47,993 bases of DNA from Fretibacterium sp. (GTDB taxonomy: Bacteria > Synergistota > Synergistia > Synergistales > Aminobacteriaceae). Shown here one piece after another: positions 15,089-23,562 of this stretch. Where the stretch lies: NCBI GenBank assembly GCA_024681935.1, contig JAIKZX010000016.1:1-47993 (forward strand), written 5' to 3'. The position numbers were made by a program, and so were the translations under genes. Each line of letters starts with the position of its first letter. Position 1 is the first letter of the stretch. The notes under the pieces were generated by a model, which was given only the letters and a program-made list of their open reading frames with translations, had not been told where the DNA came from and did not search any database.

Positions 15089-17065
15089 ATGAAACGCACT
15101 GTTGAATACAGGGACCTTCTGGATTTTCACTTTCTGGCAGCCACAGCGTTCTCGCCGGACGGCGGCAGGATTGCCTATAAGGTCAGCCGTGCAAATGTGG
15201 AGACAAACGGATACAACACGGACATCTGGCTTTATGATCTGGCCGGAAACGAGAACCGCCGTCTCACCTCAGGGGGGGATGTGGACTTCTTCTGTTGGGG
15301 GCACGATGGACAGAAAATTGTCTTTGCTTCAAAACCGGAGGGTCCAAAGTGCAGCCACGCACAAAATCCCTGTGTCACACGCTTCTACACTCTCACCGCC
15401 GCCGACGGCGAACCTGAGCTTTTGTTCGAAATCCCCCACAAGGCCACAGCTATTCAGGCACTGGATGCGGACCGTTACCTCATTACGACGGTTTTCGAGG
15501 CCATTCCTCCAAAGAATCCGGAAGGCGCGAACTTCATGGTCTTTGATCAAATTCCCTTCATGGCCAACGGAAAAGGCTACGTGGGACAGAACCGCACCGG
15601 TTTAGGCCTCTTCGACGCAGCAAAAAAGGAATTTAAGCGTCTGACCTCCCCCACTCTGGATGTCTCATGTGTTACGCTGAACAAGGAGAGGAACGCGGCG
15701 TTGCTCGTCGCGGCTGACTATACAGATGTAAAGCCACTGAACAACGGTGTTTACCGGCTGGATCTCGCATCAGGAAAGTGCGTGCCGCTGTCGTCGGGCC
15801 TGGACGTCACATTCAGCTGCGCCATCTGGGACGAGGCTCAGGAGCCTCTTCCAGAGGAGGAGGACATCCTTGTTACGGCGACGGACAACCAGACTCAGGG
15901 AGTCAACGAGAATCCGGCTGTCTATCTCTTGGAGAACGGAGAACTGATTTGTCTGACGGCTCCCGACGTATCCCTGGGACACGCCATCGTCGCGGACACA
16001 AGCTACGGCTGCACCGACCGCGAAGGGGCTATCACCTCCAGCCCGCTGGGGCCAGTTTGCTGCGCCACTCAGGGTTTCAAAACACGACTCTGTGCTATCA
16101 GGAGGGATGGAACCCTTGGAGTTTTGACCTCAGCTATCTCCTCGGTCATCGACTACGCAGTTCATGGGGAGCGTATCGCCTTCGTCGCTTATCAGGACCT
16201 GCACCTTCCTGAGCTCTTTCTTTTTGAGAAGGGGACGGAACACCGGCTCACCGCCTTCAACGACTCCTTCCATGAAGAGCACTCTCTCTCACAGCCCATC
16301 CACATCACCTTCAGGGCAAGCGGCGGTCTGACCCTGGACGGCTGGTACATGCGTCCCGTGGGCTACCGGGAGGGCGACCGCTGCCCCACAATCCTCAACA
16401 TTCATGGAGGACCCAAGGCATCATTCGGTGATATCTACCACCACGAGATGCAGTGCTGGGCCGCGAAGGGGTATGCCGTTGTTTACTGCAACCCCAGGGG
16501 AAGCGACGGACGCGGGGGAGAGTTCGCTGATATCCGTGGGGTCTACGGAGAAACGGACTATCGCGACATCATGGACTTCACGGACTGGTGCGTGCAAAAC
16601 CTGAACTTCATCGATGCTTCGCGCCTTGGCGTGACTGGAGGCTCTTACGGCGGGTTCATGACGAACTGGATTATTACGCACACCAACCGCTTCCGCGCAG
16701 CCGTCTCTCAGCGCGGCATCGCCAACTGGATCTCAAAATATGGCAGCTGCGACATTGGTTACTATTATGTGGAGGACCAGCACCTGGGCACTCCATGGAA
16801 GAATCCTGACAGGCCCTGGCGCGATTCGCCGGTGGCCTACGCGAACAGCGCCAGCACTCCGACGCTCTTCGTCCACTCTGCGGAGGACTACCGCTGTGAG
16901 CTGGATCAGGGTTTCCAGATGTTTACCGCTCTCAGGGTGAACGGCGTCGAGGCAAGTATGTGCGTGTTCCGCGGGGAGAATCACGAGCTCAGCCGCTCCG
17001 GCAAGCCCAGGAATCGTCTTGCACGCCTGCGCGTAATCGCGGAATGGTTTGACAGCAAATTATAA
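15089..17065 (+). CDS. S9-family prolyl oligopeptidase / acylaminoacyl-peptidase
   Basis: A 658-aa cytoplasmic serine peptidase with an N-terminal beta-propeller (about residues 1-390, WD/PD40-like segments such as TAFSPDGGRIAYKVS) and a C-terminal alpha/beta-hydrolase domain. The nucleophile is in GVTGGSYGGFMTN (Ser about 519); the aspartate is likely in HSAEDYRCELDQ and the histidine in GENHELSRSGKP. The oxyanion region reads LNIHGGPKASFG. The track start at 15005 overlaps the HAD gene; ATG at 15089 has GGAGGAGG 8 nt upstream and is clearly better. No signal peptide. It probably degrades peptides, matching an amino-acid-fermenting lifestyle. Confidence 0.9.
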   Translation: MKRTVEYRDLLDFHFLAATAFSPDGGRIAYKVSRANVETNGYNTDIWLYDLAGNENRRLTSGGDVDFFCWGHDGQKIVFASKPEGPKCSHAQNPCVTRFYTLTAADGEPELLFEIPHKATAIQALDADRYLITTVFEAIPPKNPEGANFMVFDQIPFMANGKGYVGQNRTGLGLFDAAKKEFKRLTSPTLDVSCVTLNKERNAALLVAADYTDVKPLNNGVYRLDLASGKCVPLSSGLDVTFSCAIWDEAQEPLPEEEDILVTATDNQTQGVNENPAVYLLENGELICLTAPDVSLGHAIVADTSYGCTDREGAITSSPLGPVCCATQGFKTRLCAIRRDGTLGVLTSAISSVIDYAVHGERIAFVAYQDLHLPELFLFEKGTEHRLTAFNDSFHEEHSLSQPIHITFRASGGLTLDGWYMRPVGYREGDRCPTILNIHGGPKASFGDIYHHEMQCWAAKGYAVVYCNPRGSDGRGGEFADIRGVYGETDYRDIMDFTDWCVQNLNFIDASRLGVTGGSYGGFMTNWIITHTNRFRAAVSQRGIANWISKYGSCDIGYYYVEDQHLGTPWKNPDRPWRDSPVAYANSASTPTLFVHSAEDYRCELDQGFQMFTALRVNGVEASMCVFRGENHELSRSGKPRNRLARLRVIAEWFDSKL

Positions 17066-17069
17066 TGTG

Positions 17070-17756
17070 ATGATGAATACGATGGACAATCGCACAACTA
17101 TCACTGCCCGTATTGAGGACTACCTTGAGGAGCTTTTCCTGCTGGAGAGCACAGGATGCAGCGTGACGGTGACAGATCTGGCCGACCGCCTGAAAATCAC
17201 AAAAGGCACGGTGACGGCTACCGTCCAAAAGCTCGTGGAGCTGGAAATGGTGCAACATGAACGTTACGGTGCGCTGCACCTGACACCGGAGGGCCGCCGC
17301 AAGGGTATGGGCGTGTTCCGGCGGCATGAGGGATTCCGGGCCTTCTTCCACGAGATGCTGGGCCTAGACCGCGAACACTCTTCTGAGATGGCATGTTGCA
17401 TGGAACACTACGTCGACTCTGTGACGGAGGAGCGCCTCTACGCTCTGCTGGAGTATTTCCGTCGCGCCCGGGCTGACCACGAGCCCTGGGTGGATGAGGC
17501 CCTGCTCGCTATTGAGAAACCCATTACTCTGATTCCCCTTCCACTCACTCTCTGCCAGGAGGGGGACCGAGGCTCTGTTCTGCGCATGACCGCCGGAGAG
17601 CCGCTGCGTAAAGAGCTGCTGGACCGCGGATTCAGTACGGGAGCGAGCCTCGTCCTTCAGAAAATTGACGATTCGGTCTACACCGTGCAGTTGGGACAGA
17701 AGACTCTGGAGCTGCCACTGAACGAGGCCGCAACAATCTGGATACAACCGAAGTAA
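17070..17756 (+). CDS. DtxR/MntR-family metal-dependent transcriptional regulator
   Basis: A 228-aa three-domain regulator. The winged HTH occupies about residues 12-70 (ARIEDYLEELFLLESTG, VTDLADRLKITKGTVTATVQKLVELEMVQHERYGALHLTPEGRR), then a metal-binding dimerisation domain (about 75-140, with candidate ligands around HEGFRAFFHEMLGLDREHSSEMACCMEHYV) and a C-terminal SH3-like FeoA domain (about 150-228). It likely senses Fe(II) or Mn(II). Start choice among ATGs at 17070, 17073 and 17082 is open because none has a good RBS; coupling to the peptidase stop is likely. It lies directly before the flavodiiron gene, suggesting joint metal/oxygen control. Confidence 0.88.
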   Translation: MMNTMDNRTTITARIEDYLEELFLLESTGCSVTVTDLADRLKITKGTVTATVQKLVELEMVQHERYGALHLTPEGRRKGMGVFRRHEGFRAFFHEMLGLDREHSSEMACCMEHYVDSVTEERLYALLEYFRRARADHEPWVDEALLAIEKPITLIPLPLTLCQEGDRGSVLRMTAGEPLRKELLDRGFSTGASLVLQKIDDSVYTVQLGQKTLELPLNEAATIWIQPK

Positions 17757-17778
17757 TCTCGAAGGGAGAAAATACATC

Positions 17779-18993
17779 ATGTACAAAGCGCTCCTGGTCA
17801 ACAAGGATACCTGGTGGGTCGGGGTCAACGATCTGGAAACGGACATGTTTGAGTCCCTGTGGACGCTGCCTCAGGGAGTCGCCTACAACGCCTATGTCGT
17901 GAAGGGGACATCCGCAACAGCCGCCATTGACACGGTGAAAGGCCCATGGGTCGATGAGTATTTCCGCAAGGTGGAGGAGGCCCTGGAGGGCCGCAGGCTG
18001 GATTACCTCGTGGTCAATCACATGGAGCCTGACCACGCCGGGCTTATCTCTCAGCTCAGGAGCCGGTGGCCTGGATTGAAGGTTGTGGGCAACCCCAAGA
18101 CCATGCCCCTGCTGAAAGGCTATCACGGTGTTGAACAGGATACCGTGACGGTGAAGGACGGAGACACGCTGGACCTCGGCGGACATGTCCTGCAATTCTT
18201 CACCGTCCCCATGCTGCATTGGCCGGAGAGCATGGCCACCTTTGACACGTCCACGGGCGTGCTGTTCTCCAACGACGCTTTCGGCGGATTCGGAGTTCAC
18301 GAGGGAGGGCTCTTTGACGACCAGAAGAACCGCGCGCGCTGGGAGGACGAGATGCTGCGCTACTACGCGGCCATCGTCGCGCGTTACTCCAACATCGTCC
18401 AGGTGGCACTCAAAAAGCTCGGCGGGCTGGACATCAAAAATATCTTCCCCTCACATGGTACGCTGTTCCGGACGGACGTCAAACAGGTTATCGGTCTTTA
18501 CGACCGCTGGAGCCGTTACGAGGCTGAACGGGGAGCTGTAGTCGCCTACGGCTCCATGTATGGCAACACACGCCGCATGGCCGAGGGCGTGTGCGCCGGG
18601 CTGGCGGAGGCGGGGATTGAGGATATTCACCTCTTCGACACCGCGCGGCAGGACCTCTCCTTTATCCTGCGCGACATCTGGCGTTACAAGGGTTTTGCTC
18701 TCCTGGCCTGCACTTACAACACCCAGCTCTTCCCCGCGATGGAGAGCCTGTGTTCTAAACTGCTAAACCGGATGCCAAAGAAACGCGTTCTGGGTATTGC
18801 TGGAAGCTACAGCTGGAGCAAGGGGGCTCTTACCGCGCTTCAGGAGTTCGCTGAGAAGGTCAAACTGGAAAAGGTGGGACCGGAGGTGGAAGTCTATACT
18901 TCCCCCACGCCGGAGGACCTTGCCCGCTGCGCTGAGATGGGGCGAAATCTTGGCGCGGCTATCCTGGCCGGGACCGTGGAGTCCCCGAACTGA
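17779..18993 (+). CDS. Flavodiiron protein (A-type flavoprotein, FprA/ROO family)
   Basis: A 404-aa cytoplasmic enzyme that reduces O2 to water or NO to N2O, protecting anaerobes. The N-terminal metallo-beta-lactamase-like domain (about 1-250) has the diiron ligand motif NHMEPDHAG, plus FFTVPMLHWPESMATFD, FSNDAFGGFG and FPSHGTLFR. The C-terminal flavodoxin domain (about 255-400) starts VVAYGSMYGNTRRMAEG, the FMN phosphate loop. No rubredoxin domain or adjacent rubredoxin gene is seen, so electrons come from a partner encoded elsewhere. ATG has GAAGGGAG upstream. It follows the DtxR-type regulator. Confidence 0.94.
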   Translation: MYKALLVNKDTWWVGVNDLETDMFESLWTLPQGVAYNAYVVKGTSATAAIDTVKGPWVDEYFRKVEEALEGRRLDYLVVNHMEPDHAGLISQLRSRWPGLKVVGNPKTMPLLKGYHGVEQDTVTVKDGDTLDLGGHVLQFFTVPMLHWPESMATFDTSTGVLFSNDAFGGFGVHEGGLFDDQKNRARWEDEMLRYYAAIVARYSNIVQVALKKLGGLDIKNIFPSHGTLFRTDVKQVIGLYDRWSRYEAERGAVVAYGSMYGNTRRMAEGVCAGLAEAGIEDIHLFDTARQDLSFILRDIWRYKGFALLACTYNTQLFPAMESLCSKLLNRMPKKRVLGIAGSYSWSKGALTALQEFAEKVKLEKVGPEVEVYTSPTPEDLARCAEMGRNLGAAILAGTVESPN

Positions 18994-19015
18994 GACATAC
19001 CACTCTCCGTTGAAG

Positions 19016-19972
19016 ATGAAAAAATACTTGGGGGGGTTCCTGCGTTGGGGAATATCTTTGCTGTGCCTGGTCTACGTTTTTCACGGCGTACCCCTGAGCG
19101 ATCTGTGGGAGGCCATGCGTCGCTTCCCTGTGATACCGATGCTGGCAACCGTCCTCACAGGTTTTGTGGCCTATGCCGTCATGGGCGTACGACTCATGTT
19201 CATGAACCCGGAAGGGCACCCGCACCTGGCCTTCCGCTCAACCTTCTGCGCCTCTCTGGTGGGGCTGGCGCTGAACAACGTCCTGCCCGCAAAGGCAGGT
19301 GAGATTGCCAAAGCGGTGTGGGTTGGCCGGGACCATGGACTCTCGCTGAATACCTCTCTGGGAATCGTCTTCATGGAGCGCTTCTTTGACGTTAATGTTC
19401 TGGCTCTGCTGAGCCTCTGGTTTCTGTGGGAACAGGGGCAGGTCAAGGTTATGTCCCTGTTCCTCCTCTGTCTGGCGGGTGGGTGGGGCCTCCTGTTCCT
19501 GTTCCGTGCCCGGCCGGAATGGGCTCATTTCTGGGAGAGGTTACCTCTGCCCTCGAAAATTACGAACTTTCTGACGCGTTTTACCCTCTCCCTTGTGGAA
19601 CAGATGTCACCGCGCCGCATTGCGTGGATGACGGTCAGTTCCCTTTTTCTGTGGTTATTCTACGCCCTGCAGACAGGGGTGTGCCTCAACTGGGCCGCAG
19701 GTTTGGGGTTTAGCTGGACGGAGACGGTGGCCGTGTTCGCCCTCAGCAGCCTGGGAATGCTCCTCCCCTCCTCGCCGGGGGCGGTTGGAGTTTACGAGGC
19801 CGTCATGCTCACGGCGCTGACGGCCTATAACGTTCCCCGCGACCTGGCTTTAGCCGTAGCGCTGTTCGCTCACATGGCGCAATTTATCCCCGTTACAGTA
19901 ACAGGGGGGCTTGTCTTTCTGTTAAGCCCCCGCAATAAGATTCCTCAATTGTCCCCTGCGGCTGTGGACTAA
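19016..19972 (+). CDS. YbhN/UPF0104-type membrane protein (lysylphosphatidylglycerol synthase TM-like)
   Basis: A 318-aa polytopic membrane protein with 7-8 helices, of the family that shares the flippase-like membrane domain of MprF. Typical features are the conserved start of helix 3-4 (SLVGLALNNVLPAKAGEIAKAVWVGRDHGLSLNTSLGIVFMERFFD) and the late segment LGMLLPSSPGAVGVYEAVMLTAL. It probably handles lipids or isoprenoid lipids; no aminoacyltransferase domain is attached. The track ORF begins inside the flavodiiron gene in another frame. ATG at 19016, 22 nt after that gene, is the first sensible start. Its stop lies 2 nt from the convergent fhs stop. Confidence 0.85.
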   Translation: MKKYLGGFLRWGISLLCLVYVFHGVPLSDLWEAMRRFPVIPMLATVLTGFVAYAVMGVRLMFMNPEGHPHLAFRSTFCASLVGLALNNVLPAKAGEIAKAVWVGRDHGLSLNTSLGIVFMERFFDVNVLALLSLWFLWEQGQVKVMSLFLLCLAGGWGLLFLFRARPEWAHFWERLPLPSKITNFLTRFTLSLVEQMSPRRIAWMTVSSLFLWLFYALQTGVCLNWAAGLGFSWTETVAVFALSSLGMLLPSSPGAVGVYEAVMLTALTAYNVPRDLALAVALFAHMAQFIPVTVTGGLVFLLSPRNKIPQLSPAAVD

Positions 19973-19974
19973 AT

Positions 19975-21651
19975 CTAAAACAGTCCGGAGATTTTTCCGT
20001 TCTCGTCCACGTCGATGGAAAGGGCAGCAGGCTTCTTCGGCAGACCGGGCATCGTCATGATAGCCCCTGTAATTGCCACGAGGAAACCCGCGCCCGCAGA
20101 TATCCGAACCTCCCGCACCGTGATACGGAAGCCCGAAGGACGCCCCAGCTTTGCCGTGTCATCCGAAAGCGAATACTGCGTCTTTGCCATACAGACCAGC
20201 AGGTTATCCAACCCCAGCGTGTGGACAAGCTCCAGGTCTTTCTCCGCCTGAGCCGTGAAATCCACCCCGTCCGCGCCGTAAATCTCCCGGGCGATAGCAT
20301 TCATCTTCTCTTTCGGGCTCATCGCAGCATCGTAGATAAACTTAAAACTGGACGACTTTTCACAGGCCTCGACGACCTTCTCCGCCAGGGCCATGCCGCC
20401 CTCACCGCCCTTTTCCCACACCTCAGAGAGCGCGAAGGAAGCTCCAAGCTCCCGGCACTTCTCTTCCACAAGAGCCAGCTCCGCTTCAGTGTCCAACGGG
20501 AAGCGATTGATGGCCACCACCACAGGCAGGCCATATTTCTGGATGTTCTCGATATGCTTCTGAAGGTTCGGGATTCCGGCAGCAAGGGCCCTCAAATCCT
20601 CGCGTCCAAGCTCCGTCTTAGCCAGACCTCCATGCATCTTCAACGCACGGACCGTCGCCACCACCACAACCGCCGACGGACATAACCCCGCCATACGGCA
20701 TTTGATGTCCAAAAACTTCTCCGCCCCAAGATCCGCGCCGAACCCAGCCTCCGTAACGAGGAAATCCGCTGTCTTGAGGCCCAGGCGCGTAGCCTGGACG
20801 CTGTTGCACCCGTGGGCAATATTGGCAAAAGGTCCGCCGTGAATAAAGGCCGGAGACCCCTCCAGCGTCTGCACAAGATTAGGCTTGATCGCGTCCTTCA
20901 TCAGTGCCGTCATCGCCCCTGCCGCGCCGATATCCGCCGCAGTGATGGGTTTTCCCTCGTAAGTGTAGGCCAGCACCATCCGTGAGAACCGGGCCTTCAG
21001 GTCCATTAAGTCGCTTGCCAGGCAGAGAATCGCCATGACCTCCGAGGCCACGGTGATATCAAAGCCGCTCTCACGCGGCACACCGTTCATCCGCCCCCCC
21101 AGGCCGATGATGACATTGCGCAGTGCGCGCTCGTTCAGGTCCATCACGCGGCGGAACACCACACGGCGCGGGTCAATGCCCAGCTCGTTGCCCTGTTGAA
21201 GATGGTTATCCAGCATTGCGGCACAGAGGTTGTGGGCCGTGGTGATGGCATGAAGGTCACCCGTGAAGTGCAGATTGATATCCTCCATGGGGATGACCTG
21301 GGCGTAACCACCTCCCGCCGCCCCCCCCTTGATGCCAAAGCTGGGGCCAAGAGACGGCTCTCTCAGGGCCACGCAGGCCCTCTTGCCGATTTTATTCAGC
21401 CCGTCGGTGAGCCCCACGCTGGTGGTGGTCTTACCCTCGCCCGCCGGGGTCGGCGTGATGGCCGTCACCAGGATGAGCTTGCCGTCCGGCTTATCCGCCA
21501 GTCGTTTTTGAACCCCCGGTGCCACCTTGGCTTTGTATTTTCCATAAAGCTCCAGCTCGTCCTCTGAAATGCCCAGCTTTGCCGCTATCTCTACAATAGC
21601 TTTCGGCTTTGCCGCCTGAGCGATTTCAATATCACTGGGTACATTTCTCAT
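19975..21651 (-). CDS. fhs: Formate--tetrahydrofolate ligase
   Basis: A 558-aa cytoplasmic enzyme that makes 10-formyl-THF from formate, ATP and tetrahydrofolate. It is used in one-carbon metabolism, purine synthesis, glycine metabolism and acetogenesis. The P-loop [14 protein letters not shown] (about 65-78) and typical segments [53 protein letters not shown] and [15 protein letters not shown] are intact. Length is normal. ATG follows GAGGAGGGG. It is the last gene of a three-gene row with the TPR protein and the orphan secreted protein, though no functional link is evident. Confidence 0.97.
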   Translation of the reverse strand: MRNVPSDIEIAQAAKPKAIVEIAAKLGISEDELELYGKYKAKVAPGVQKRLADKPDGKLILVTAITPTPAGEGKTTTSVGLTDGLNKIGKRACVALREPSLGPSFGIKGGAAGGGYAQVIPMEDINLHFTGDLHAITTAHNLCAAMLDNHLQQGNELGIDPRRVVFRRVMDLNERALRNVIIGLGGRMNGVPRESGFDITVASEVMAILCLASDLMDLKARFSRMVLAYTYEGKPITAADIGAAGAMTALMKDAIKPNLVQTLEGSPAFIHGGPFANIAHGCNSVQATRLGLKTADFLVTEAGFGADLGAEKFLDIKCRMAGLCPSAVVVVATVRALKMHGGLAKTELGREDLRALAAGIPNLQKHIENIQKYGLPVVVAINRFPLDTEAELALVEEKCRELGASFALSEVWEKGGEGGMALAEKVVEACEKSSSFKFIYDAAMSPKEKMNAIAREIYGADGVDFTAQAEKDLELVHTLGLDNLLVCMAKTQYSLSDDTAKLGRPSGFRITVREVRISAGAGFLVAITGAIMTMPGLPKKPAALSIDVDENGKISGLF

Positions 21652-21666
21652 GTTTCCCCTCCTCAG

Positions 21667-22563
21667 CTATTCCACCAGGCTGTGATGCGCAGCCAGTGTT
21701 TCGATAATCGCCGCGTCGTCGCTTTCCTTTATTATCTCGGTCATCGCGTCGTACTCCGCCCGCCCCCCAAGGGAGGTCAGGATCTCCAGCATACTGTTCT
21801 GTTCTTCTCCAAATCGGCCGGAGAGCAGGCCAAACAGGATGACTCCCCGGGAGAACCAGTTAATCAGATCATGGGAAACGTTCCAGACATCCGCGTAGAG
21901 CGTCGCAAAGTTGAAATCCTCCTCCTCGACCTCTGAACTCTCCTCCGGCTCAGGGAAATACCCCAGCATGTAGAAGGGCACATTGGGGGACATAATCAGC
22001 GCGTCCCAGAACATCCGGGCAGCAGCCTGGCGCTCCTTTAGCATAAAGGCCGCGGCAAGACGGGAGTAGGCCCAACCCAGCTGATGATCACCGTCCCGCT
22101 CCGTCTCGTCCAGGATGCGCTGCCACTCGCCCTTTTCCACCAGAATCCGGTAGTAGAGGTTACGCGACGCACCGTTGTCCTCCAGTTCGTAGTGCAGCAG
22201 TTCCTCCGCCGCGTGAAGGGCTTCATCGTCCTCCCCCACGGAAAACAAGGTAAAGGCCGCCCGCTGGAGCAGCGCAAGGTAAACAAGACCCAGCTCATCC
22301 TCCGCGAACGCTTCCGGTTCAACCTCCATATCCTTAAGGACCACGCGCACGGCTTCCAGCGCGCCCCTGAGAATCGACAGACGCTCATCATCATCGTCTG
22401 TCAGGTCCGCGCGGAGCAGAAGCGCCTCAGGGTTATCAGGCTCCAGCTCCAGGGCCCTGTCTACCAGTGCCTCCACCTCAGCCTCGTCCTCGGACTCGTA
22501 GGCACGGTCCAGAAGTTCATCGGCGTCTCCCTCAAGATCAAATTTTCTGGAATGATTTTTCAT
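21667..22563 (-). CDS. Acidic tetratricopeptide-repeat-like protein
   Basis: A 298-aa, very acidic, predicted cytoplasmic protein built of helical repeats. TPR-like units are visible at DEAEVEALVDRALELEPDNPEALLLRADL and LYLALLQRAAFTLFSVGEDDEALHAAEELLHYEL, with further less regular helices. No signal peptide or catalytic motif. It resembles TPR proteins seen beside metabolic genes in several anaerobes. ATG has GGGAG 8 nt upstream. It sits 15 nt upstream of fhs and 17 nt downstream of the secreted orphan gene. Role unknown; probably protein-protein binding. Confidence 0.65.
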   Translation of the reverse strand: MKNHSRKFDLEGDADELLDRAYESEDEAEVEALVDRALELEPDNPEALLLRADLTDDDDERLSILRGALEAVRVVLKDMEVEPEAFAEDELGLVYLALLQRAAFTLFSVGEDDEALHAAEELLHYELEDNGASRNLYYRILVEKGEWQRILDETERDGDHQLGWAYSRLAAAFMLKERQAAARMFWDALIMSPNVPFYMLGYFPEPEESSEVEEEDFNFATLYADVWNVSHDLINWFSRGVILFGLLSGRFGEEQNSMLEILTSLGGRAEYDAMTEIIKESDDAAIIETLAAHHSLVE

Positions 22564-22580
22564 TAGACTGTCTCCCGTCG

Positions 22581-23435
22581 TTAATCTTCCCCAACGTCCC
22601 AGTCACCACGGTTGTTGTTGCCATTGTCCGAAGGAGATTCAGAGGACGGGGTGCTGGACGTGGCTGTTGTCCTTTCAGAGCCATTGCCGTCTTCTCCGCT
22701 GTCCGGGCGATAGATGTTCAGCGTGTTCATGCCCAGGGAGCCTCCCCACAGCATTCCCCACTGGCGCGCCAGATCCGCCAGCTCGTCAGATTCCCCTCCG
22801 AACCACCATATCTTATTTCTGCGAAGCTCATCAGCAATCCACGCGCGGTGGCGTTTCAGCGCCTGCCAGGCGTACTCGCCAGAGTTGGGAGTGATTCTCT
22901 TCCAGCGGTCTCCCAGCCACACCCACAAATCGGGTTTCATTGTGCTCCAGGCAACGGCCGTCCTAATAAACGGATCGTTCAGGATACCCATGCGGTCGCA
23001 GCGATAATCCAATATCTTTCGAAACGCCGGGCTATCCAGAATCATTCTTCCCTTCCACGAGGCGGCAACGCGGACAAGCCCCGGAACATCCGACGGAACC
23101 ACAGACCCCACCAGCACATCCGTCGGGACAAGGGCCCCATCCATTCCCACCTGCCCGTACACCCAACAGTTCTCCCTCACCTGCGCTACGGGGAAACCGT
23201 CGAAGGTGGCGTACCACCCAGCGGGGAGCCCCTCCGGTTTCCATATCTCAAAGTTCATGGCGTAGGGCCTTTGGTAGGCTGCCATGACGGCAGCATCATA
23301 CATCAGGCCGTAGCCCGGCTGAAGCAAAATCTCCGGCTGAGCCGCCCCGGCCCCCCCTCCCGCCAGGAGTAAACAGACAAGGACTAAAACCGACCTCCCA
23401 ATGAGAGCCGCGCCCCTTCCGAACCACCCTATCAT
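22581..23435 (-). CDS. Secreted protein of unknown function
   Basis: A 284-aa protein with an N-terminal signal peptide (about 1-32, ending GGGAGAAQPE). The mature part is rich in Trp and Gly (WYATFDGFPVAQV, KPDLWVWLGDRWKRITP, NKIWWFGGESDEL). It ends in a polar, disordered tail of Ser, Thr, Asn and Asp (GSERTTATSSTPSSESPSDNGNNNRG). I do not recognise the family. The tail could be a linker or surface-exposed extension. ATG at 23435 has GGAGG 9 nt upstream, preferred over GTG at 23444. It heads the row secreted protein - TPR - fhs. Confidence 0.65.
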   Translation of the reverse strand: MIGWFGRGAALIGRSVLVLVCLLLAGGGAGAAQPEILLQPGYGLMYDAAVMAAYQRPYAMNFEIWKPEGLPAGWYATFDGFPVAQVRENCWVYGQVGMDGALVPTDVLVGSVVPSDVPGLVRVAASWKGRMILDSPAFRKILDYRCDRMGILNDPFIRTAVAWSTMKPDLWVWLGDRWKRITPNSGEYAWQALKRHRAWIADELRRNKIWWFGGESDELADLARQWGMLWGGSLGMNTLNIYRPDSGEDGNGSERTTATSSTPSSESPSDNGNNNRGDWDVGED

Positions 23436-23562
23436 TAATATCACCCTCCACGCTTGGCCTCTGCCCCCAATGGGGCGTAACGGTCTTTAGTCAGATCCTC
23501 AGTAAATCCTTCATAATTTATGGACAATACCGGACAGGATATATCCGCACTGCCACAGGCAG

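Noticed and set aside
22467-23372. 301-aa plus-strand ORF opposite the secreted orphan protein
   Set aside because: Arg/Pro/His-rich shadow; the minus-strand gene has a signal peptide and a good RBS.
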